64,000 nucleotides of DNA from Thalassospira lucentensis MCCC 1A00383 = DSM 14000 (GCF_000421265.1 NZ_ATWN01000005.1:1-64000); one strand, 5' to 3'; shown: positions 46,814 to 56,409, counted from the first letter of the stretch. Program-made: numbers and translations. Notes: generated by a model not told the origin, from the sequence alone.

Positions 46814-47824
46814 TCAGGCTGCTTGCCGATCGAGTTTGATTTCGTTTTCCGCCAGCGGCTCGTAAAAAGCGCGAATTTGATCTTTCACCTTATCTGGATC
46901 ATCCAAGATATTGACAACGCGCCGAAATTCCGTCGCGTTGCGCAGGCTATTGCAATACCAAGCCAGATGTTTGCGCGCGATACGGACACCCTGACGACCA
47001 TGATGGGCAATCATCGCGTCATAGTGACGCAGGATGGTTTCAAGCTGGACTGCCAGTGATGGTGCCGCCAGTTTCTCGCCGGTTTTCAAATAATGTGAAA
47101 CTTGTTCAAGGAACCAAGGCCGCCCCTGCGCACCGCGCCCAATCATGACACCATCCGCACCGGAACGTTTCAAAAGTTCAGCAGCGTCTTCTTCGCTGTT
47201 AACGTCCCCATTGCCGATCACGGGAATGGAAACCGCATCCTTGACCAGCGAGATAGCATCCCAATCCGCGTCACCTTTGTAAAACTGGCACCGAGTACGA
47301 CCATGAATGGTTAGCATCGCAATGCCGAGGTCTTCGGCAATTTTGGCAAGAGCCGGTGCATTCCGGCAATCATCGTCCCAGCCCAACCGCATTTTAAGCG
47401 TCACTGGAACAGACACCGCATCCACGGTGGCCTTGATGATATCAGCTGCAAGGCATTCATCGCGCATCAAGGCCGAACCCGCGTATCCCTTGGTCACTTT
47501 CTTTGCCGGGCAGCCCATGTTGATATCAATGATCATTGCACCGCGTGCCTCATTCATCTTGGCGGCTTGCGCCATTTCTTCGGGCTCTGTCCCGGCCAGT
47601 TGAACGGAAAGCGGGCTTTCGGCTGCACAATCTCCATGCATCTTGCGCACTTCCTTATCGTGGCGCTGAATGCGAATCATGGCGTCTGACGCAATCATTT
47701 CAGACACAACAAGGTGACCGCCAAATTGGCGGACCTGCTGTCGAAATGGAAGGTCAGTCACACCTGACATGGGTGCCAGAATGACATTCTCTGGCACGTG
47801 TACAGAACCAATCTGCAATGACAT
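46814..47824 (-). CDS. dusB: tRNA-dihydrouridine synthase (DusB/NifR3)
   Basis: 336 residues, an FMN-dependent TIM barrel. Motifs LAPMSGVTDLPFRQ at the flavin site, DINMGCPAKKVTKGYAGSALM with the catalytic Cys, RTRCQFYKGDADW, and IPVIGNGDVNSEEDAAELL. It reduces specific uridines in the tRNA D-loop. Heads the nitrogen-control operon, as nifR3 does in Rhodobacter and rhizobia. Confidence 0.95.
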   Translation of the reverse strand: MSLQIGSVHVPENVILAPMSGVTDLPFRQQVRQFGGHLVVSEMIASDAMIRIQRHDKEVRKMHGDCAAESPLSVQLAGTEPEEMAQAAKMNEARGAMIIDINMGCPAKKVTKGYAGSALMRDECLAADIIKATVDAVSVPVTLKMRLGWDDDCRNAPALAKIAEDLGIAMLTIHGRTRCQFYKGDADWDAISLVKDAVSIPVIGNGDVNSEEDAAELLKRSGADGVMIGRGAQGRPWFLEQVSHYLKTGEKLAAPSLAVQLETILRHYDAMIAHHGRQGVRIARKHLAWYCNSLRNATEFRRVVNILDDPDKVKDQIRAFYEPLAENEIKLDRQAA

Positions 47825-48004
47825 GAAGGAATTCCGATTGCCTAAAACTTGGGCAGATTAATAAAACTGGCCCCCGGTTGCAACAACTCTAAGCGTATCA
47901 TCTGAAATAACGTTGTGCGAAAGCACGTAAACGATCAGGAATATACTGAAAACAGGGGATGTTTTAGGGAGTGTCGACTTAAGGCGAAGACATATCGCAC
48001 CGCA

Positions 48005-48033
48005 CACTGATCAGCAATTACGCACTGATCAGC
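48005..48033. repeat. Direct repeat of CACTGATCAGC at the CcsA-like gene end
   Basis: CACTGATCAGC occurs at 48005-48015 and again at 48023-48033, 18 bases apart; the inner CTGATCAG is palindromic. The second copy spans the stop codon of the CcsA-like gene. It may be a small tandem duplication. The rest of 47825-48028 upstream of dusB shows no gene. Confidence 0.5.
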
Positions 48034-48838
48034 CGACGATATAACCAGTAACAAACCGAACGCCCGGAAATGCCAGCGTCAGCAGCAACCATGCCCCAAG
48101 AACAAAGCGCACAGCCATTCGACCGCGCAAGGTAGACTTTTCATGAATAAAGATAAGCGTGCATATCGTGGCAAAACCCAGAAGGGTCAAAAGCATTTTA
48201 TGGTCAATCGACCAAATGGGGCTGCCTTCGACATAACGAAGCGCAAAGCCCGATACAATGCCAATCACCAACACCCATGCCGACCATTTCAAAAAGCCAA
48301 CCAACATGTATTCACTATCGCGAAGCGGTGGCAAGCGACGGCTCCATCGTGTCGGCTTTCGATGTTTGAGAGCATGTTCCTGCACAACATAGGCCATTGC
48401 CGCAATCGCTGCCAAGGTCACAAGGGCATAGGTCACAAGCGAACTACCGATATGCGCCCACAGCCAGCCAGAATATAAAGCCGGACCGTGAACGGTTGCC
48501 GGCTCATGTCGATACAACAACACACTGAAAACAGCCGCCAACACCGCAAACAGCAACAAATACCCGCCGATATAGCCCGCCAGTCGCCAAACCTGTTGCG
48601 GCCCCTTGCAAATCACCAATCCGCCGAATATCACAATAACTGTAAGCTCGGACCAGTGCAGGGCTGCGGCAAATCCGCGTGACTGCACTTCTTCACCGGT
48701 CACGCCAAGCAAAACCATTGTCCCGATCGCGGCCAGAAAAATCGATCCATACAGCCATATGTCGCGACGCGGCTCCTGACGCAAAATCTGCGCGGTCAGC
48801 GGTAACAACGCCAAGATATGAATGTATGCAGCCAGCAT
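48029..48838 (-). CDS. Cytochrome c biogenesis CcsA/YpjD-like membrane protein
   Basis: 269 residues from the ATG at 48838; upstream in-frame codons would add a 44-residue leader ([16 protein letters not shown]...) not expected here. About eight membrane helices with two conserved His regions (WAHIGSSLVTYALVTLAAIAAMAYVVQEHAL and WSIDHKMLLTLLGFATICT, shown here in parts). The CcsA family contains haem-handling proteins; this short branch (YpjD/HemX) has no proven reaction. Divergent from ispDF. Confidence 0.8.
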   Translation of the reverse strand: MLAAYIHILALLPLTAQILRQEPRRDIWLYGSIFLAAIGTMVLLGVTGEEVQSRGFAAALHWSELTVIVIFGGLVICKGPQQVWRLAGYIGGYLLLFAVLAAVFSVLLYRHEPATVHGPALYSGWLWAHIGSSLVTYALVTLAAIAAMAYVVQEHALKHRKPTRWSRRLPPLRDSEYMLVGFLKWSAWVLVIGIVSGFALRYVEGSPIWSIDHKMLLTLLGFATICTLIFIHEKSTLRGRMAVRFVLGAWLLLTLAFPGVRFVTGYIVG

Positions 48839-48961
48839 AGGAAGGTCCGTTGATCCGTTTGTCTTGATCGAAAGATCTCGATAGGCAAAATGCCGACTTG
48901 GCAAATTCTCCGCATAAAGATAGCCTGCGGCGCAATTCAGACAAGCGACGGCATAATATTT

Positions 48962-50170
48962 ATGACCCAAAAAATCGGGGTTGTCATCGTTGCTGCGGGC
49001 AGCGGTAGCAGATTTGGTGACCCATTACCAAAACAATATCACCAACTTGGCGGCAAAAGCCTGCTGGCTCATTGCGTTGATTGCTTTGTCGGTCATACAT
49101 CCGCAGACCTTATTCAAATCGTCTATAATCCAATCCATCAGGATTGGTACGAGGATGCGATGTCCGAAGTTGCCTGCAAGGCCGATATCCCAATGCCGGT
49201 TAACGGTGGCCAAACCCGCCAGCAATCCGTTTTAAATGGTTTGCGGGCACTGGCGGGAAAATCGCCTGATGTTGTTTTGATCCATGATGCCGCCCGGCCG
49301 GGAATTTCCGATGCGGTTATTTCGCGCGTTCTTCATGCCCTTGAAACCCATGCCGGGGCCATACCCACCCTGCCCGTCGCGGACACGATCAAGCAAACAG
49401 ATGAAAACAATATCATTTTGCGCACCATTTCGCGCGATAGCCTTCATCGCGCCCAAACCCCGCAAGGGTTTATCTTCAAGACCATTTTGGATGCCCATTC
49501 GCAGTTCGAGGGTCAAGAACAGACCGACGACGCGTCCCTTCTAGAACAACTTGGTCTGGACGTAGTCTGCGTCGAAGGTGCAGCAGAGAATGACAAGATC
49601 ACCCAGCGCGATGATTTTGGCCGGGCACAAAACTGGATCAGCCCCACTAAGATGAACAAAATGAAAGATACGGCAATGCCACAGGAAGAATACCGTGCGG
49701 GAACCGGCTTTGACGTACATCGGTTTGCACCGGGCGACCATTGTATCCTGTGTGGCATTAAAGTGCCGCATACGGCCCGCCTTGAGGGGCATTCCGATGC
49801 CGATGTCGGACTGCATACCTTAACCGATGCAATCCTTGGTGCGATTGGAGCAGGTGATATTGGCCAGCATTTCCCTCCCAGCGATATGAAATGGAAAGGT
49901 GCGGCATCTGATATCTTTCTTAAGCATGCCGCAGACCTTGTCCGTCAACGCGGCGGCAGGATTGTGAATGTCGATCTGACGTTGATTTGCGAACGGCCTA
50001 AAATCGGACCACATACAAGCGCGATGCGCCAGAAAGTCGCAGAAATACTTGCGATTGATATCGACCGGGTCAATGTCAAAGCCACCACCACCGAAAAACT
50101 TGGCTTTACCGGTCGCGAAGAAGGCATCGCAGCACAGGCTGCAGCCAGTATCGCACTCCCGATCACATAA
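48962..50170 (+). CDS. ispDF: Bifunctional isoprenoid enzyme IspDF
   Basis: 402 residues from the ATG at 48962. Residues about 1-225 are IspD (2-C-methylerythritol 4-phosphate cytidylyltransferase): [47 protein letters not shown]. Residues about 240-402 are IspF (2,4-cyclodiphosphate synthase): [18 protein letters not shown] with the metal Asp and His, [18 protein letters not shown], and [17 protein letters not shown]. The fusion is common in alphaproteobacteria and carries two steps of the MEP route, IspE acting between them. Confidence 0.96.
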   Translation: MTQKIGVVIVAAGSGSRFGDPLPKQYHQLGGKSLLAHCVDCFVGHTSADLIQIVYNPIHQDWYEDAMSEVACKADIPMPVNGGQTRQQSVLNGLRALAGKSPDVVLIHDAARPGISDAVISRVLHALETHAGAIPTLPVADTIKQTDENNIILRTISRDSLHRAQTPQGFIFKTILDAHSQFEGQEQTDDASLLEQLGLDVVCVEGAAENDKITQRDDFGRAQNWISPTKMNKMKDTAMPQEEYRAGTGFDVHRFAPGDHCILCGIKVPHTARLEGHSDADVGLHTLTDAILGAIGAGDIGQHFPPSDMKWKGAASDIFLKHAADLVRQRGGRIVNVDLTLICERPKIGPHTSAMRQKVAEILAIDIDRVNVKATTTEKLGFTGREEGIAAQAAASIALPIT

Positions 50171-50211
50171 TCATCCGGATCCGCACCCAGCACCTTTCGC
50201 TGAAAAACGAA

Positions 50212-50247
50212 GGGCCAGGATTTATATCCTGCCCCTTTGTCTATTTT
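50212..50247. terminator. Bidirectional terminator between ispDF and yciB
   Basis: GGGCCAGGAT (50212-50221) pairs with ATCCTGCCCC (50226-50235) with one mismatch and a four-base loop, followed by TTTGTCTATTTTT. On the other strand an AAAAA before the stem becomes a U-tract, so the hairpin can end transcription from both convergent genes. Confidence 0.75.
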
Positions 50248-50260
50248 TATGCCCGGTCGA

Positions 50261-50824
50261 TCAGGAAGCCGCTGGGCCGCCCTCTTCTTCTGGTAACTGA
50301 TACTTCATCAGCACCGGCACTTGCGCCATGCCAAACACCATGGTGAGCGGCATGATGCCCCAAACCTTGAACGCAACCCATGTGTCGGTTGAAAAGTTGC
50401 GCCAGACCACTTCGTTGATCACCGCAAGAACAACGAAAAAGATCGCCCAGCGCCACGTCAGAATACGCCAACCTTCATCGGTTGCCTTGAACGCACTTTC
50501 CAAAACCAGCTTGAGAAAAAGCTTTCCGGCCATCAGGCCGCCAAACAGGATTGCCGCAAACAACAGGTTCACAATCGTCGGTTTGATTTTGATAAACAGA
50601 TCGTCATCAAGATAAAGGGTCAATCCACCAAACACGATAACGAAAGCACCACCAATAAGCGGCATAATCGGGATGGTGCGCGCGATGATGTAAGATACGC
50701 TCAGGGCGACAACCGTAGCGGCAACGAACACAGCCGTTGCCGTCATCAGATTGGTTGTCGCATTGGCGGCAAAGAATAAAATCAAAGGCCCCATTTCAAG
50801 GGACATTTTGGTAAGCTGGTTCAT
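50261..50824 (-). CDS. yciB: Inner-membrane septation protein A (YciB/IspZ)
   Basis: 187 residues with about five membrane helices, opening LEMGPLILFFAANATTNLMTATAVF and carrying RILTWRWAIFFVVLAVINEVVWR, both typical of the YciB/IspA septation family (shown in parts). In Shigella and E. coli it is linked to cell division and envelope integrity; the mechanism is unknown. Convergent with ispDF. Confidence 0.92.
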   Translation of the reverse strand: MNQLTKMSLEMGPLILFFAANATTNLMTATAVFVAATVVALSVSYIIARTIPIMPLIGGAFVIVFGGLTLYLDDDLFIKIKPTIVNLLFAAILFGGLMAGKLFLKLVLESAFKATDEGWRILTWRWAIFFVVLAVINEVVWRNFSTDTWVAFKVWGIMPLTMVFGMAQVPVLMKYQLPEEEGGPAAS

Positions 50825-50887
50825 TAAAACACGTCACCTAATGGATTAAATTTGCGCCATCCTAGGGGGCAAATCGCTGCGATGCAA

Positions 50888-51244
50888 TCACATCAACCGT
50901 GATCTTGATCCCATCTGCTTTTGCAACCAGTTGACATAGTCGTGGTTCCCCCGGCCAAGCGGTATTTCAAGAATACAAGGCACCTCATACGGGTGATTGT
51001 CTTCGATCCATTTTGCCAGAGCAGATGCGGTTGATTTTGCAGTCTTAAGGATCACAATAAGTTCGCTTTCCTCTTCGACATCCCCATCCCATTCGTAAAT
51101 AGCCGTCATTTGGGGCAACACGTTTGCGCATGCGGCCAATTTTTCACCAATGGCACCGCCCGCAATCACACGCGCCATGTCCATATTCGGAACGGTGACA
51201 TACAAAAATGACATTTCGCTTGGCTGAAAGTGATCTGCTGTCAT
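50888..51244 (-). CDS. cutA: Divalent cation tolerance protein CutA
   Basis: 118 residues from the ATG at 51244; a longer form adds 14 residues unlike the family. MSFLYVTVPNMDMARVIAGG, AACANVLPQMTAIYEW and HPYEVPCILEIPLGRGNHDYVNWL are CutA hallmarks. The family forms a PII-like trimer that binds copper and other metals; its cellular job is unsettled. Confidence 0.93.
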   Translation of the reverse strand: MTADHFQPSEMSFLYVTVPNMDMARVIAGGAIGEKLAACANVLPQMTAIYEWDGDVEEESELIVILKTAKSTASALAKWIEDNHPYEVPCILEIPLGRGNHDYVNWLQKQMGSRSRLM

Positions 51245-51333
51245 TGCGATTGCTCCAAAGTTGATTATCCGCCACACTGATGGCATCCAATGTTGAATAT
51301 ATCACTGATACCATAACGGTGCAGGGAGTACCG

Positions 51334-51579
51334 ATGACGGGTAAAAAACATTCGAAACCAACCGATGTTCAGCTTGAATGGCTACGTCGGGGCCTGAGCC
51401 AGCCGGGCGGAAAACTGCCACTGTTTGACAAAAATGGCAAACAGATCAGCGACAAGACAGTCCAAAGCTGCATTGATCATGGCTGGGCGGCACCTTGGTT
51501 CGACAACCCGATCAAGCCCGATTGGCTGATCTGCAAACTGACCGACGAAGGTCGCCGTGTTTCTACGACTAATGCATAG
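51334..51579 (+). CDS. Small conserved-looking hypothetical protein
   Basis: 81 residues from the ATG at 51334, with AGGGAG 6 bases before; an ATG 18 codons earlier lacks such a site. No family recognised. It is hydrophilic, without signal or membrane segment, and ends in a pattern (DWLICKLTDEGRRV) resembling the last helix and wing of small winged-helix domains; earlier VQLEWLRRGLSQPGGKLPLF could be the first helix. Divergent from cutA. Confidence 0.6.
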   Translation: MTGKKHSKPTDVQLEWLRRGLSQPGGKLPLFDKNGKQISDKTVQSCIDHGWAAPWFDNPIKPDWLICKLTDEGRRVSTTNA

Positions 51580-51591
51580 GCGTGGCCCTTT

Positions 51592-51617
51592 GGCATAGGG
51601 CATAGGGCATAGGGCAT
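51592..51617. repeat. Short 7-bp tandem repeat (GGCATAG)
   Basis: GGCATAG is repeated head to tail 3.7 times. It lies shortly after the small hypothetical gene, in a 196-base gap that shows no other gene. Likely a slippage-prone microsatellite; no function evident. Confidence 0.8.
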
Positions 51618-51775
51618 TTTAGAATGCGCAGGACGGTCTGCTTGCTGGCAAGTCGTTGCGCAAAACCTGTGATCTGACGATCCTGCTCACGTGCGACGAA
51701 GCATATAAACTGATCCGTATGACAGGTCACCGGGTATCAAGGACATCTCCTTGTCACCAACGAAGGTGAAGTGTC

Positions 51776-52366
51776 ATGCGATCCATCCTCACAATAGTAT
51801 CTGTCTGTGTTGCACTAACGCTCGGACGAATACCTGCCAATGCGCAATCATCCCCAGAAGACCCATGGGAAATATTGGCCGAACCGGGCGTTCATGCCTT
51901 GATGCGCCATGCAATTGCGCCGGGAACCGGTGATCCCGCCCAATTTAAATTGGGCGATTGCAGCACCCAGCGTAATCTTGATGACACCGGAAAAAGTCAG
52001 GCACGCACTACAGGGACACTTATCCGCGCGCAGGGCATTGCGATTGATATCGTGCTGAGCAGTCAGTGGTGTCGGTGCCTTGAAACCGCAGCACTGCTTG
52101 ATCTGGGGGCCGTTCAGGAAGAACCAGCACTTAATTCGTTTTTCTCAGACCGTGGCATGCAAAACAGCCAAACCAATCAGACGATTGAACGCCTTGGCAG
52201 TCTTCCGACCGGCATGAAGGCCTTAATGGTTACCCATCAGGTGAATATCACAGCTCTGACCGGGATTTACCCACAGTCTGGCGAAATCATTCTGATCCGT
52301 GTCACGGATAATGGTGACATAACAACTGTCGGCCGCCTGATGCCTGACGCATCACAAGGCACCTGA
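51776..52366 (+). CDS. Exported histidine phosphatase-family protein
   Basis: 196 residues with a signal peptide (about 1-24, ending PANAQ). The core motif ALMRHAIAPG holds the phospho-accepting His of the phosphoglycerate-mutase-like family, Arg in DIVLSSQWCRCLETAALL, and the second His in MVTHQVNITALTG. The same short secreted form occurs in many proteobacteria; the substrate is unknown. AAGGTGAAG precedes the ATG. Next to the tRNA-Pro gene on the other strand. Confidence 0.85.
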   Translation: MRSILTIVSVCVALTLGRIPANAQSSPEDPWEILAEPGVHALMRHAIAPGTGDPAQFKLGDCSTQRNLDDTGKSQARTTGTLIRAQGIAIDIVLSSQWCRCLETAALLDLGAVQEEPALNSFFSDRGMQNSQTNQTIERLGSLPTGMKALMVTHQVNITALTGIYPQSGEIILIRVTDNGDITTVGRLMPDASQGT

Positions 52367-52396
52367 TGTGGGATTTATCTGTAAGGGGAAATAAAT

Positions 52397-52473
52397 TGGT
52401 CGGAGCGAGAGGATTCGAACCTCCGACCCCCTGCACCCCATGCAGGTGCGCTACCAGGCTGCGCCACGCTCCG
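52397..52473 (-). tRNA. tRNA-Pro (anticodon GGG)
   Basis: Cloverleaf read on the minus strand: acceptor CGGAGCG pairing with CGCTCCG, D-arm GCGCAGCCTGGTAGCGC, anticodon stem CCTGC/GCAGG around loop ATGGGGT (anticodon GGG), T-arm GGAGGTTCGAATCCTC, discriminator A and encoded CCA at the 3' end. Length 77. No integrase or att-like duplication is next to it. Confidence 0.97.
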
Positions 52474-52541
52474 ACCGTATGTTTGCGCTCTTTAGCGCGG
52501 CTCGATAAATAGCCGCGCGGCGCCAAAGACGCAAATGGTTT

Positions 52542-53012
52542 TTATGGATTTTTTTTGATGTCTTGCAAGCTGGCATGAAGGATGTCCTGCAGTTCCTGTA
52601 ATTCACCAAGAACGCCCTCAACCGCAGCTTTATTCAAGCCGGTATTGCTTGAAGCACTGGATGCAAAACCAGCAACAGCACCCTGATCAACATCACTGGC
52701 ATTTACCGTGATTTCACCGGGAAGTTTGCCCTTGTTCTGATCAAGCAGCTTCTGGACACCTTTGATGGTGAAACCCTGATCATGCAACAGCGTACGAATA
52801 CTGGCGAGGAACTCGATATCCTCCGGACGATAGTAGCGACGCCCGCCAGCCCGTTTCATTGGCTGGATTTGAGGAAACTTGGATTCCCAAAACCGCAGCA
52901 CATGCTGTTGAAGACCAAGTTCTTTTGCTGCCTCGCTAATTGTGCGAAAGGCAGAATCAGACTTTGCTGTCCGGCGGGATGGTCCCGCCGCAGCCCCCAA
53001 GTTCGTTTTCAT
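52542..53012 (-). CDS. MerR-family transcriptional regulator
   Basis: 156 residues. MerR-type winged helix at about 22-90: [46 protein letters not shown] (shown in parts). No metal-binding Cys in the C-terminal part, which ends in a coiled region ([16 protein letters not shown]). It follows ihfA by 11 bases, a pairing common in alphaproteobacteria; the target is unknown. Confidence 0.88.
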   Translation of the reverse strand: MKTNLGAAAGPSRRTAKSDSAFRTISEAAKELGLQQHVLRFWESKFPQIQPMKRAGGRRYYRPEDIEFLASIRTLLHDQGFTIKGVQKLLDQNKGKLPGEITVNASDVDQGAVAGFASSASSNTGLNKAAVEGVLGELQELQDILHASLQDIKKNP

Positions 53013-53023
53013 GACTTCTTTTC

Positions 53024-53314
53024 TTAAGTGTTAATGCGGGCTTTCAGCACCTGCGACGGTCGGAACACAAGAACCTTCCGCGGCAAGATGGGCACTTCGT
53101 CACCCGTTTTAGGATTCCGTCCGATACGCTGGCCTTTTTGACGTACAGAGAAGCTTCCAAACGAGGAAATCTTTACCACTTCGTCTTTGATCAGCGCGGT
53201 CGAAATTTCATCAAGAACAGTTTCAAGTAGCTGGGCGGACTCGTTCCGCGACAGACCTACTTCCTGGTAAACGGCTTCAGCGAGATCCGCACGGGTAATC
53301 GTTGTTTCCGACAT
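53024..53314 (-). CDS. ihfA: Integration host factor alpha subunit
   Basis: 96 residues, a DNA-bending histone-like protein: [22 protein letters not shown] at the start, [27 protein letters not shown] with the RNP arm that intercalates DNA, and [14 protein letters not shown]. It works with IhfB, not in this window. Together with the sigma-54 genes it is relevant to nitrogen control. AGGAGGC upstream of the ATG. Confidence 0.96.
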   Translation of the reverse strand: MSETTITRADLAEAVYQEVGLSRNESAQLLETVLDEISTALIKDEVVKISSFGSFSVRQKGQRIGRNPKTGDEVPILPRKVLVFRPSQVLKARINT

Positions 53315-53473
53315 AACAGGCCGCCTCCTTATTTCGGGACTATATACACAAGGCTATATCTGGTGGCGAAATCAGTCAATATCAACAGGATACACTGCTT
53401 TATGGCGGAATGTTGTGATTTTTAAGAAAATGATGTTCTTTTCTGCCCAACAGCAAAGATAACTGCCGTCATT

Positions 53474-54445
53474 TTACCAGCGAACGAGCGACGCACCCCA
53501 GGTAAAACCACCACCCATCGCCTCAAGAATAACGATATCGCCGCGTTTAATGCGTCCATCATGCACGGCTTCTGCCAATGCCAAAGGAATTGACGCAGCC
53601 GATGTATTGGCGTGACGATCAACAGTCACCACAACCTTGTCTGGCGAAATTCCGAATTTCTTGGCCGTACTGTCAAGGATGCGACGGTTCGCCTGATGGG
53701 GAACCAGCCAGTCAATGTCAGCGGCCTCAAGCCCGGTATCAGCAAGAACTTCACGAATCACACCGGCCAGATTGGTTACGGCATGACGGAAGACTTCTTT
53801 GCCTTCCATCCGCAGATGTCCGACGGTCTGGGTCGCAGATGGGCCACCGTCAACATAAAGAAGTTCATACTTACTGCCGTCTGAATGCAAACGGCTGGCG
53901 TGGATGCCCTGATCTTCGAGCGTTCCGGTACCTTCAAATCCCTGAACGACAACAGCCCCTGCCCCGTCACCAAACAACACACAGGTCCGGCGGTCTTCCC
54001 AGTCAAGGATACGCGAGAATGTTTCAGCACCAATCACAAGGGCTGTTTTGGCCTGACCATTGCGGATATACATATCAGCCGTCGTCAAACTATAGATGAA
54101 GCCAGAACATACCGCCTGAACGTCAAAGGCAAAGCCGGTCACACCAAGACGGTGCTGAACCTTAGTCGCGGTCGCCGGGAATGTATTATCAGGTGTGGCG
54201 GTCGCAACAATAATCAGATCAATATCAGCAGCCGTAACACCGGCATGTTCCATCGCCTTTTTAGCCGCCTCAACCGCCAGGACACTGGTGGTCTGGTCGT
54301 CGGCTGCAATGTGACGTTGACGAATACCTGTGCGCGCAACAATCCATTCATCGGATGTATCGACGCGCTTTGCCAACTCGTCATTGGTTACGACATTTGC
54401 AGGAAGGTAGGAGCCGCAACCAATAATGCGAGAACGAACTGTCAT
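53474..54445 (-). CDS. fabH: 3-oxoacyl-ACP synthase III FabH
   Basis: 323 residues. Catalytic Cys in [13 protein letters not shown], His in [12 protein letters not shown] and Asn in [15 protein letters not shown], plus the signature [13 protein letters not shown]. It starts fatty-acid synthesis by joining acetyl-CoA and malonyl-ACP. Follows plsX by 41 bases, the usual plsX-fabH order. Confidence 0.96.
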   Translation of the reverse strand: MTVRSRIIGCGSYLPANVVTNDELAKRVDTSDEWIVARTGIRQRHIAADDQTTSVLAVEAAKKAMEHAGVTAADIDLIIVATATPDNTFPATATKVQHRLGVTGFAFDVQAVCSGFIYSLTTADMYIRNGQAKTALVIGAETFSRILDWEDRRTCVLFGDGAGAVVVQGFEGTGTLEDQGIHASRLHSDGSKYELLYVDGGPSATQTVGHLRMEGKEVFRHAVTNLAGVIREVLADTGLEAADIDWLVPHQANRRILDSTAKKFGISPDKVVVTVDRHANTSAASIPLALAEAVHDGRIKRGDIVILEAMGGGFTWGASLVRW

Positions 54446-54486
54446 GATGTGAAGACCGCCAGTTTTCTAATATTTTGTTGAATTTA

Positions 54487-55557
54487 TCAGTCGGCCTGAC
54501 CGGCAGAAACAGCAATTTCTTCTACTGTTTTACCCGACATAGCCTGTTCAAAGGCAGCAAGTTCATTTTTGATGCTGTCATTGAGATTATTCACAATCAG
54601 ATCATGGCAAACGCCAATCGCATTTGAGAACCCAAGAGCATCCGTGCCGCCATGGCTTTTAACAGCGATACCATTAAGGCCAAGCAACATCGCACCGTTG
54701 TAGCGGCGCGGATCCATACGGTCGCGAAAACGCTGAAGCGAACGACGCGCAAGAAGATAGCCAAGTTTGGCAAAAAATGAACTTTTGAAGGTTTCACGCA
54801 GGAAATGCACAAGAAGTCGTGCTGTGCCTTCTGCGGTTTTAAGGGCAACGTTGCCGGTAAAACCATCGGTGACGATCACATCGACTGTACCTTTTGCAAG
54901 ATCATCGCCCTCGACAAAACCAGCAAAGCGGATCGGCAAATCAATTTCGCGCAGGATCACCGCAGCCTTCTTAACCGATTCGTTGCCTTTAAGCTCTTCG
55001 ATGCCAACGTTAAGCAAGCCAACCGACGGTTTTTCAAGGCCAAACAGAATGCGGGTAAATACTTCCCCCATCAGGGCGAACTGCACCAGATTGTTTTCAT
55101 CACATTCAATGTTGGCACCAAGATCAAGCATGACGGTTTCGCCACGCTGGGTTGGCATATATGTCGCAATGGCGGGACGATCGATACCGCGCACGGTTTT
55201 CAAAACGAATTTTGCCATCGCCATCAACGCACCGGTATTCCCGGCCGATATGACACCCTGTGCGCTACCGTCTTTGACCGCATTGATCGCCAGACGCATG
55301 CTGGAGTCACGGCGTTGACGCAGCGCGACAGAAGGCTTGTCGTCCATCGTGACTTCTTGCGAAGCGTGGCGAACCTCGCTCACCGCTTTCAATGCTGGGT
55401 ATTTGGCAAGCAGCGGCGTAAGTCGCGCTTCATCGCCAAACATCAAAAACTTGAGATGGGGGAGCCTCTTAAGTGCGATCTCCGCACCAGCTACGACCAT
55501 CTCTGGCGCGTGGTCTCCTCCCATCGCGTCAAGTGATATGCAAACCTGTTCAGGCAA
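54487..55557 (-). CDS. plsX: Phosphate acyltransferase PlsX
   Basis: 356 residues. ISLDAMGGDHAPEMVVAGAEI at the N-terminus is the family mark and must be included, which leaves TTG at 55557 as start; AGAGAAGACG just before it serves as ribosome-binding site. Further conserved stretches: AVISAGNTGALMAMAKF-like region near 105, GNVALKTAEGTARLL, AMLLGLNGIAVKSHG. It makes acyl-phosphate from acyl-ACP for phospholipid synthesis. Upstream there is no rpmF but a terminator. Confidence 0.95.
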   Translation of the reverse strand: MPEQVCISLDAMGGDHAPEMVVAGAEIALKRLPHLKFLMFGDEARLTPLLAKYPALKAVSEVRHASQEVTMDDKPSVALRQRRDSSMRLAINAVKDGSAQGVISAGNTGALMAMAKFVLKTVRGIDRPAIATYMPTQRGETVMLDLGANIECDENNLVQFALMGEVFTRILFGLEKPSVGLLNVGIEELKGNESVKKAAVILREIDLPIRFAGFVEGDDLAKGTVDVIVTDGFTGNVALKTAEGTARLLVHFLRETFKSSFFAKLGYLLARRSLQRFRDRMDPRRYNGAMLLGLNGIAVKSHGGTDALGFSNAIGVCHDLIVNNLNDSIKNELAAFEQAMSGKTVEEIAVSAGQAD

Positions 55558-55740
55558 CGTCTTCTCTTATGGTTGTTCTAAAACATCTGAACCGGATTTC
55601 CGGCAGGTGGTCCTTTGGACCGTCACCTGTCATCTATTGGCCGGAACGCCCGTAATTACCGGAATTCTCGACCAGATACAAGGTAAAGCACACGAACCGA
55701 ACCAACCTTACCAGTGTAACCGACCCGCACTGTATTCCAT

Positions 55741-55774
55741 AAAAGTGAAATGCCGGTAAAGACCGGCATTTCAC
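55741..55774 (-). terminator. Terminator after the DUF177 gene, upstream of plsX
   Basis: GTGAAATGCCGGT (55745-55757) pairs perfectly over 13 bases with ACCGGCATTTCAC (55762-55774); on the minus strand it is followed by TTTT. It stands 38 bases after the DUF177 stop and separates that gene from plsX, so plsX-fabH must have its own promoter within 55558-55740, where I see no gene. Confidence 0.8.
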
Positions 55775-55811
55775 CTGACACATCGCGTCAAATTTTCAAG
55801 CCGAAACCGGC

Positions 55812-56390
55812 TTACTTCTTCTTTTCAAGCTGCTCTTTGAGACCAGCAAGCTTGGCAAACGGGTTCGGGCGTTCTTCATCAGCTTCTTCTTCGATCAAAG
55901 CAGCCTCAGGAAGTTCTGCGCCATCTTTGCGCGGATACGGGTTCATTGCGACGGCCAAAAATTGCGAAACGACCTCACCCACATCAATTTTGCCATCAAC
56001 AAGCGGTTCTGGCTGATCAAGAAGCGCCATCAGTTCATCTTCCGACAGGTCTTCAAGGTCATCAGGGTTTGACGGCATGTCTTCTTCTGACACGTGCGGT
56101 GAGAACAGTACTTTCACCTCGTCTTCAACCATTTCAGGCACAGGTTCAAGTGTCGTCACACAGCTCTGTACGATCTGCGCATGCATTGGGCCGCGCACCG
56201 TTACTTCGCCATTTGATGCCGCAATGATTGTCAGTTCAGCTGTCAGGCTGTCAATCGAGACCAATTCAAACCGCTTGGCCAAGGCCGCACGTTCCTGTGC
56301 GCTGGCTTCAAGGATGATTTTCTCTTTTTTACTGACCTGTTCTTCGGTGTTGACGATGCGGGAAAATTCCGGGGTATATTTTTTAGACAT
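55812..56390 (-). CDS. yceD: DUF177 protein (YceD family)
   Basis: 192 residues. The N-terminal part is variable; the core QERAALAKRFELVSIDSLTAEL and MHAQIVQSCVTTLEPVPEMVEDEVKVLF with the conserved Cys fit the DUF177/YceD family, linked in bacteria and plants to 23S rRNA accumulation. Acidic C-terminal region (SEDELMALLDQPEPLVDG) and a Lys-rich end. In E. coli it is followed by rpmF; here it is not. It follows the bc1 chaperone gene by 19 bases. Confidence 0.88.
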   Translation of the reverse strand: MSKKYTPEFSRIVNTEEQVSKKEKIILEASAQERAALAKRFELVSIDSLTAELTIIAASNGEVTVRGPMHAQIVQSCVTTLEPVPEMVEDEVKVLFSPHVSEEDMPSNPDDLEDLSEDELMALLDQPEPLVDGKIDVGEVVSQFLAVAMNPYPRKDGAELPEAALIEEEADEERPNPFAKLAGLKEQLEKKK

Positions 56391-56409
56391 GGGTGGACTC
56401 TTTTTTCAA

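Noticed and set aside
45502..46839. A 445-codon open frame on the plus strand, longer than ntrB itself
   Set aside because: It lies antisense to ntrB and the start of ntrC, whose kinase and receiver motifs are clear. The translation shows no family pattern and is an effect of codon bias.
51592..51617. CRISPR-like array
   Set aside because: Repeat unit is only 7 bp with no spacers; it is a simple tandem repeat. No CRISPR array or cas gene was seen anywhere in the window.
52397..52473. tRNA-Pro as an integration site for the recombinase module or another island
   Set aside because: It is about 46 kb away, has no adjacent integrase, and no duplicated 3' end was noticed nearby.
55558..55811. 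A hidden rpmF (ribosomal protein L32) gene between yceD and plsX
   Set aside because: No frame on the minus strand encodes an L32-like Lys/Arg-rich start, and a terminator occupies part of the gap.
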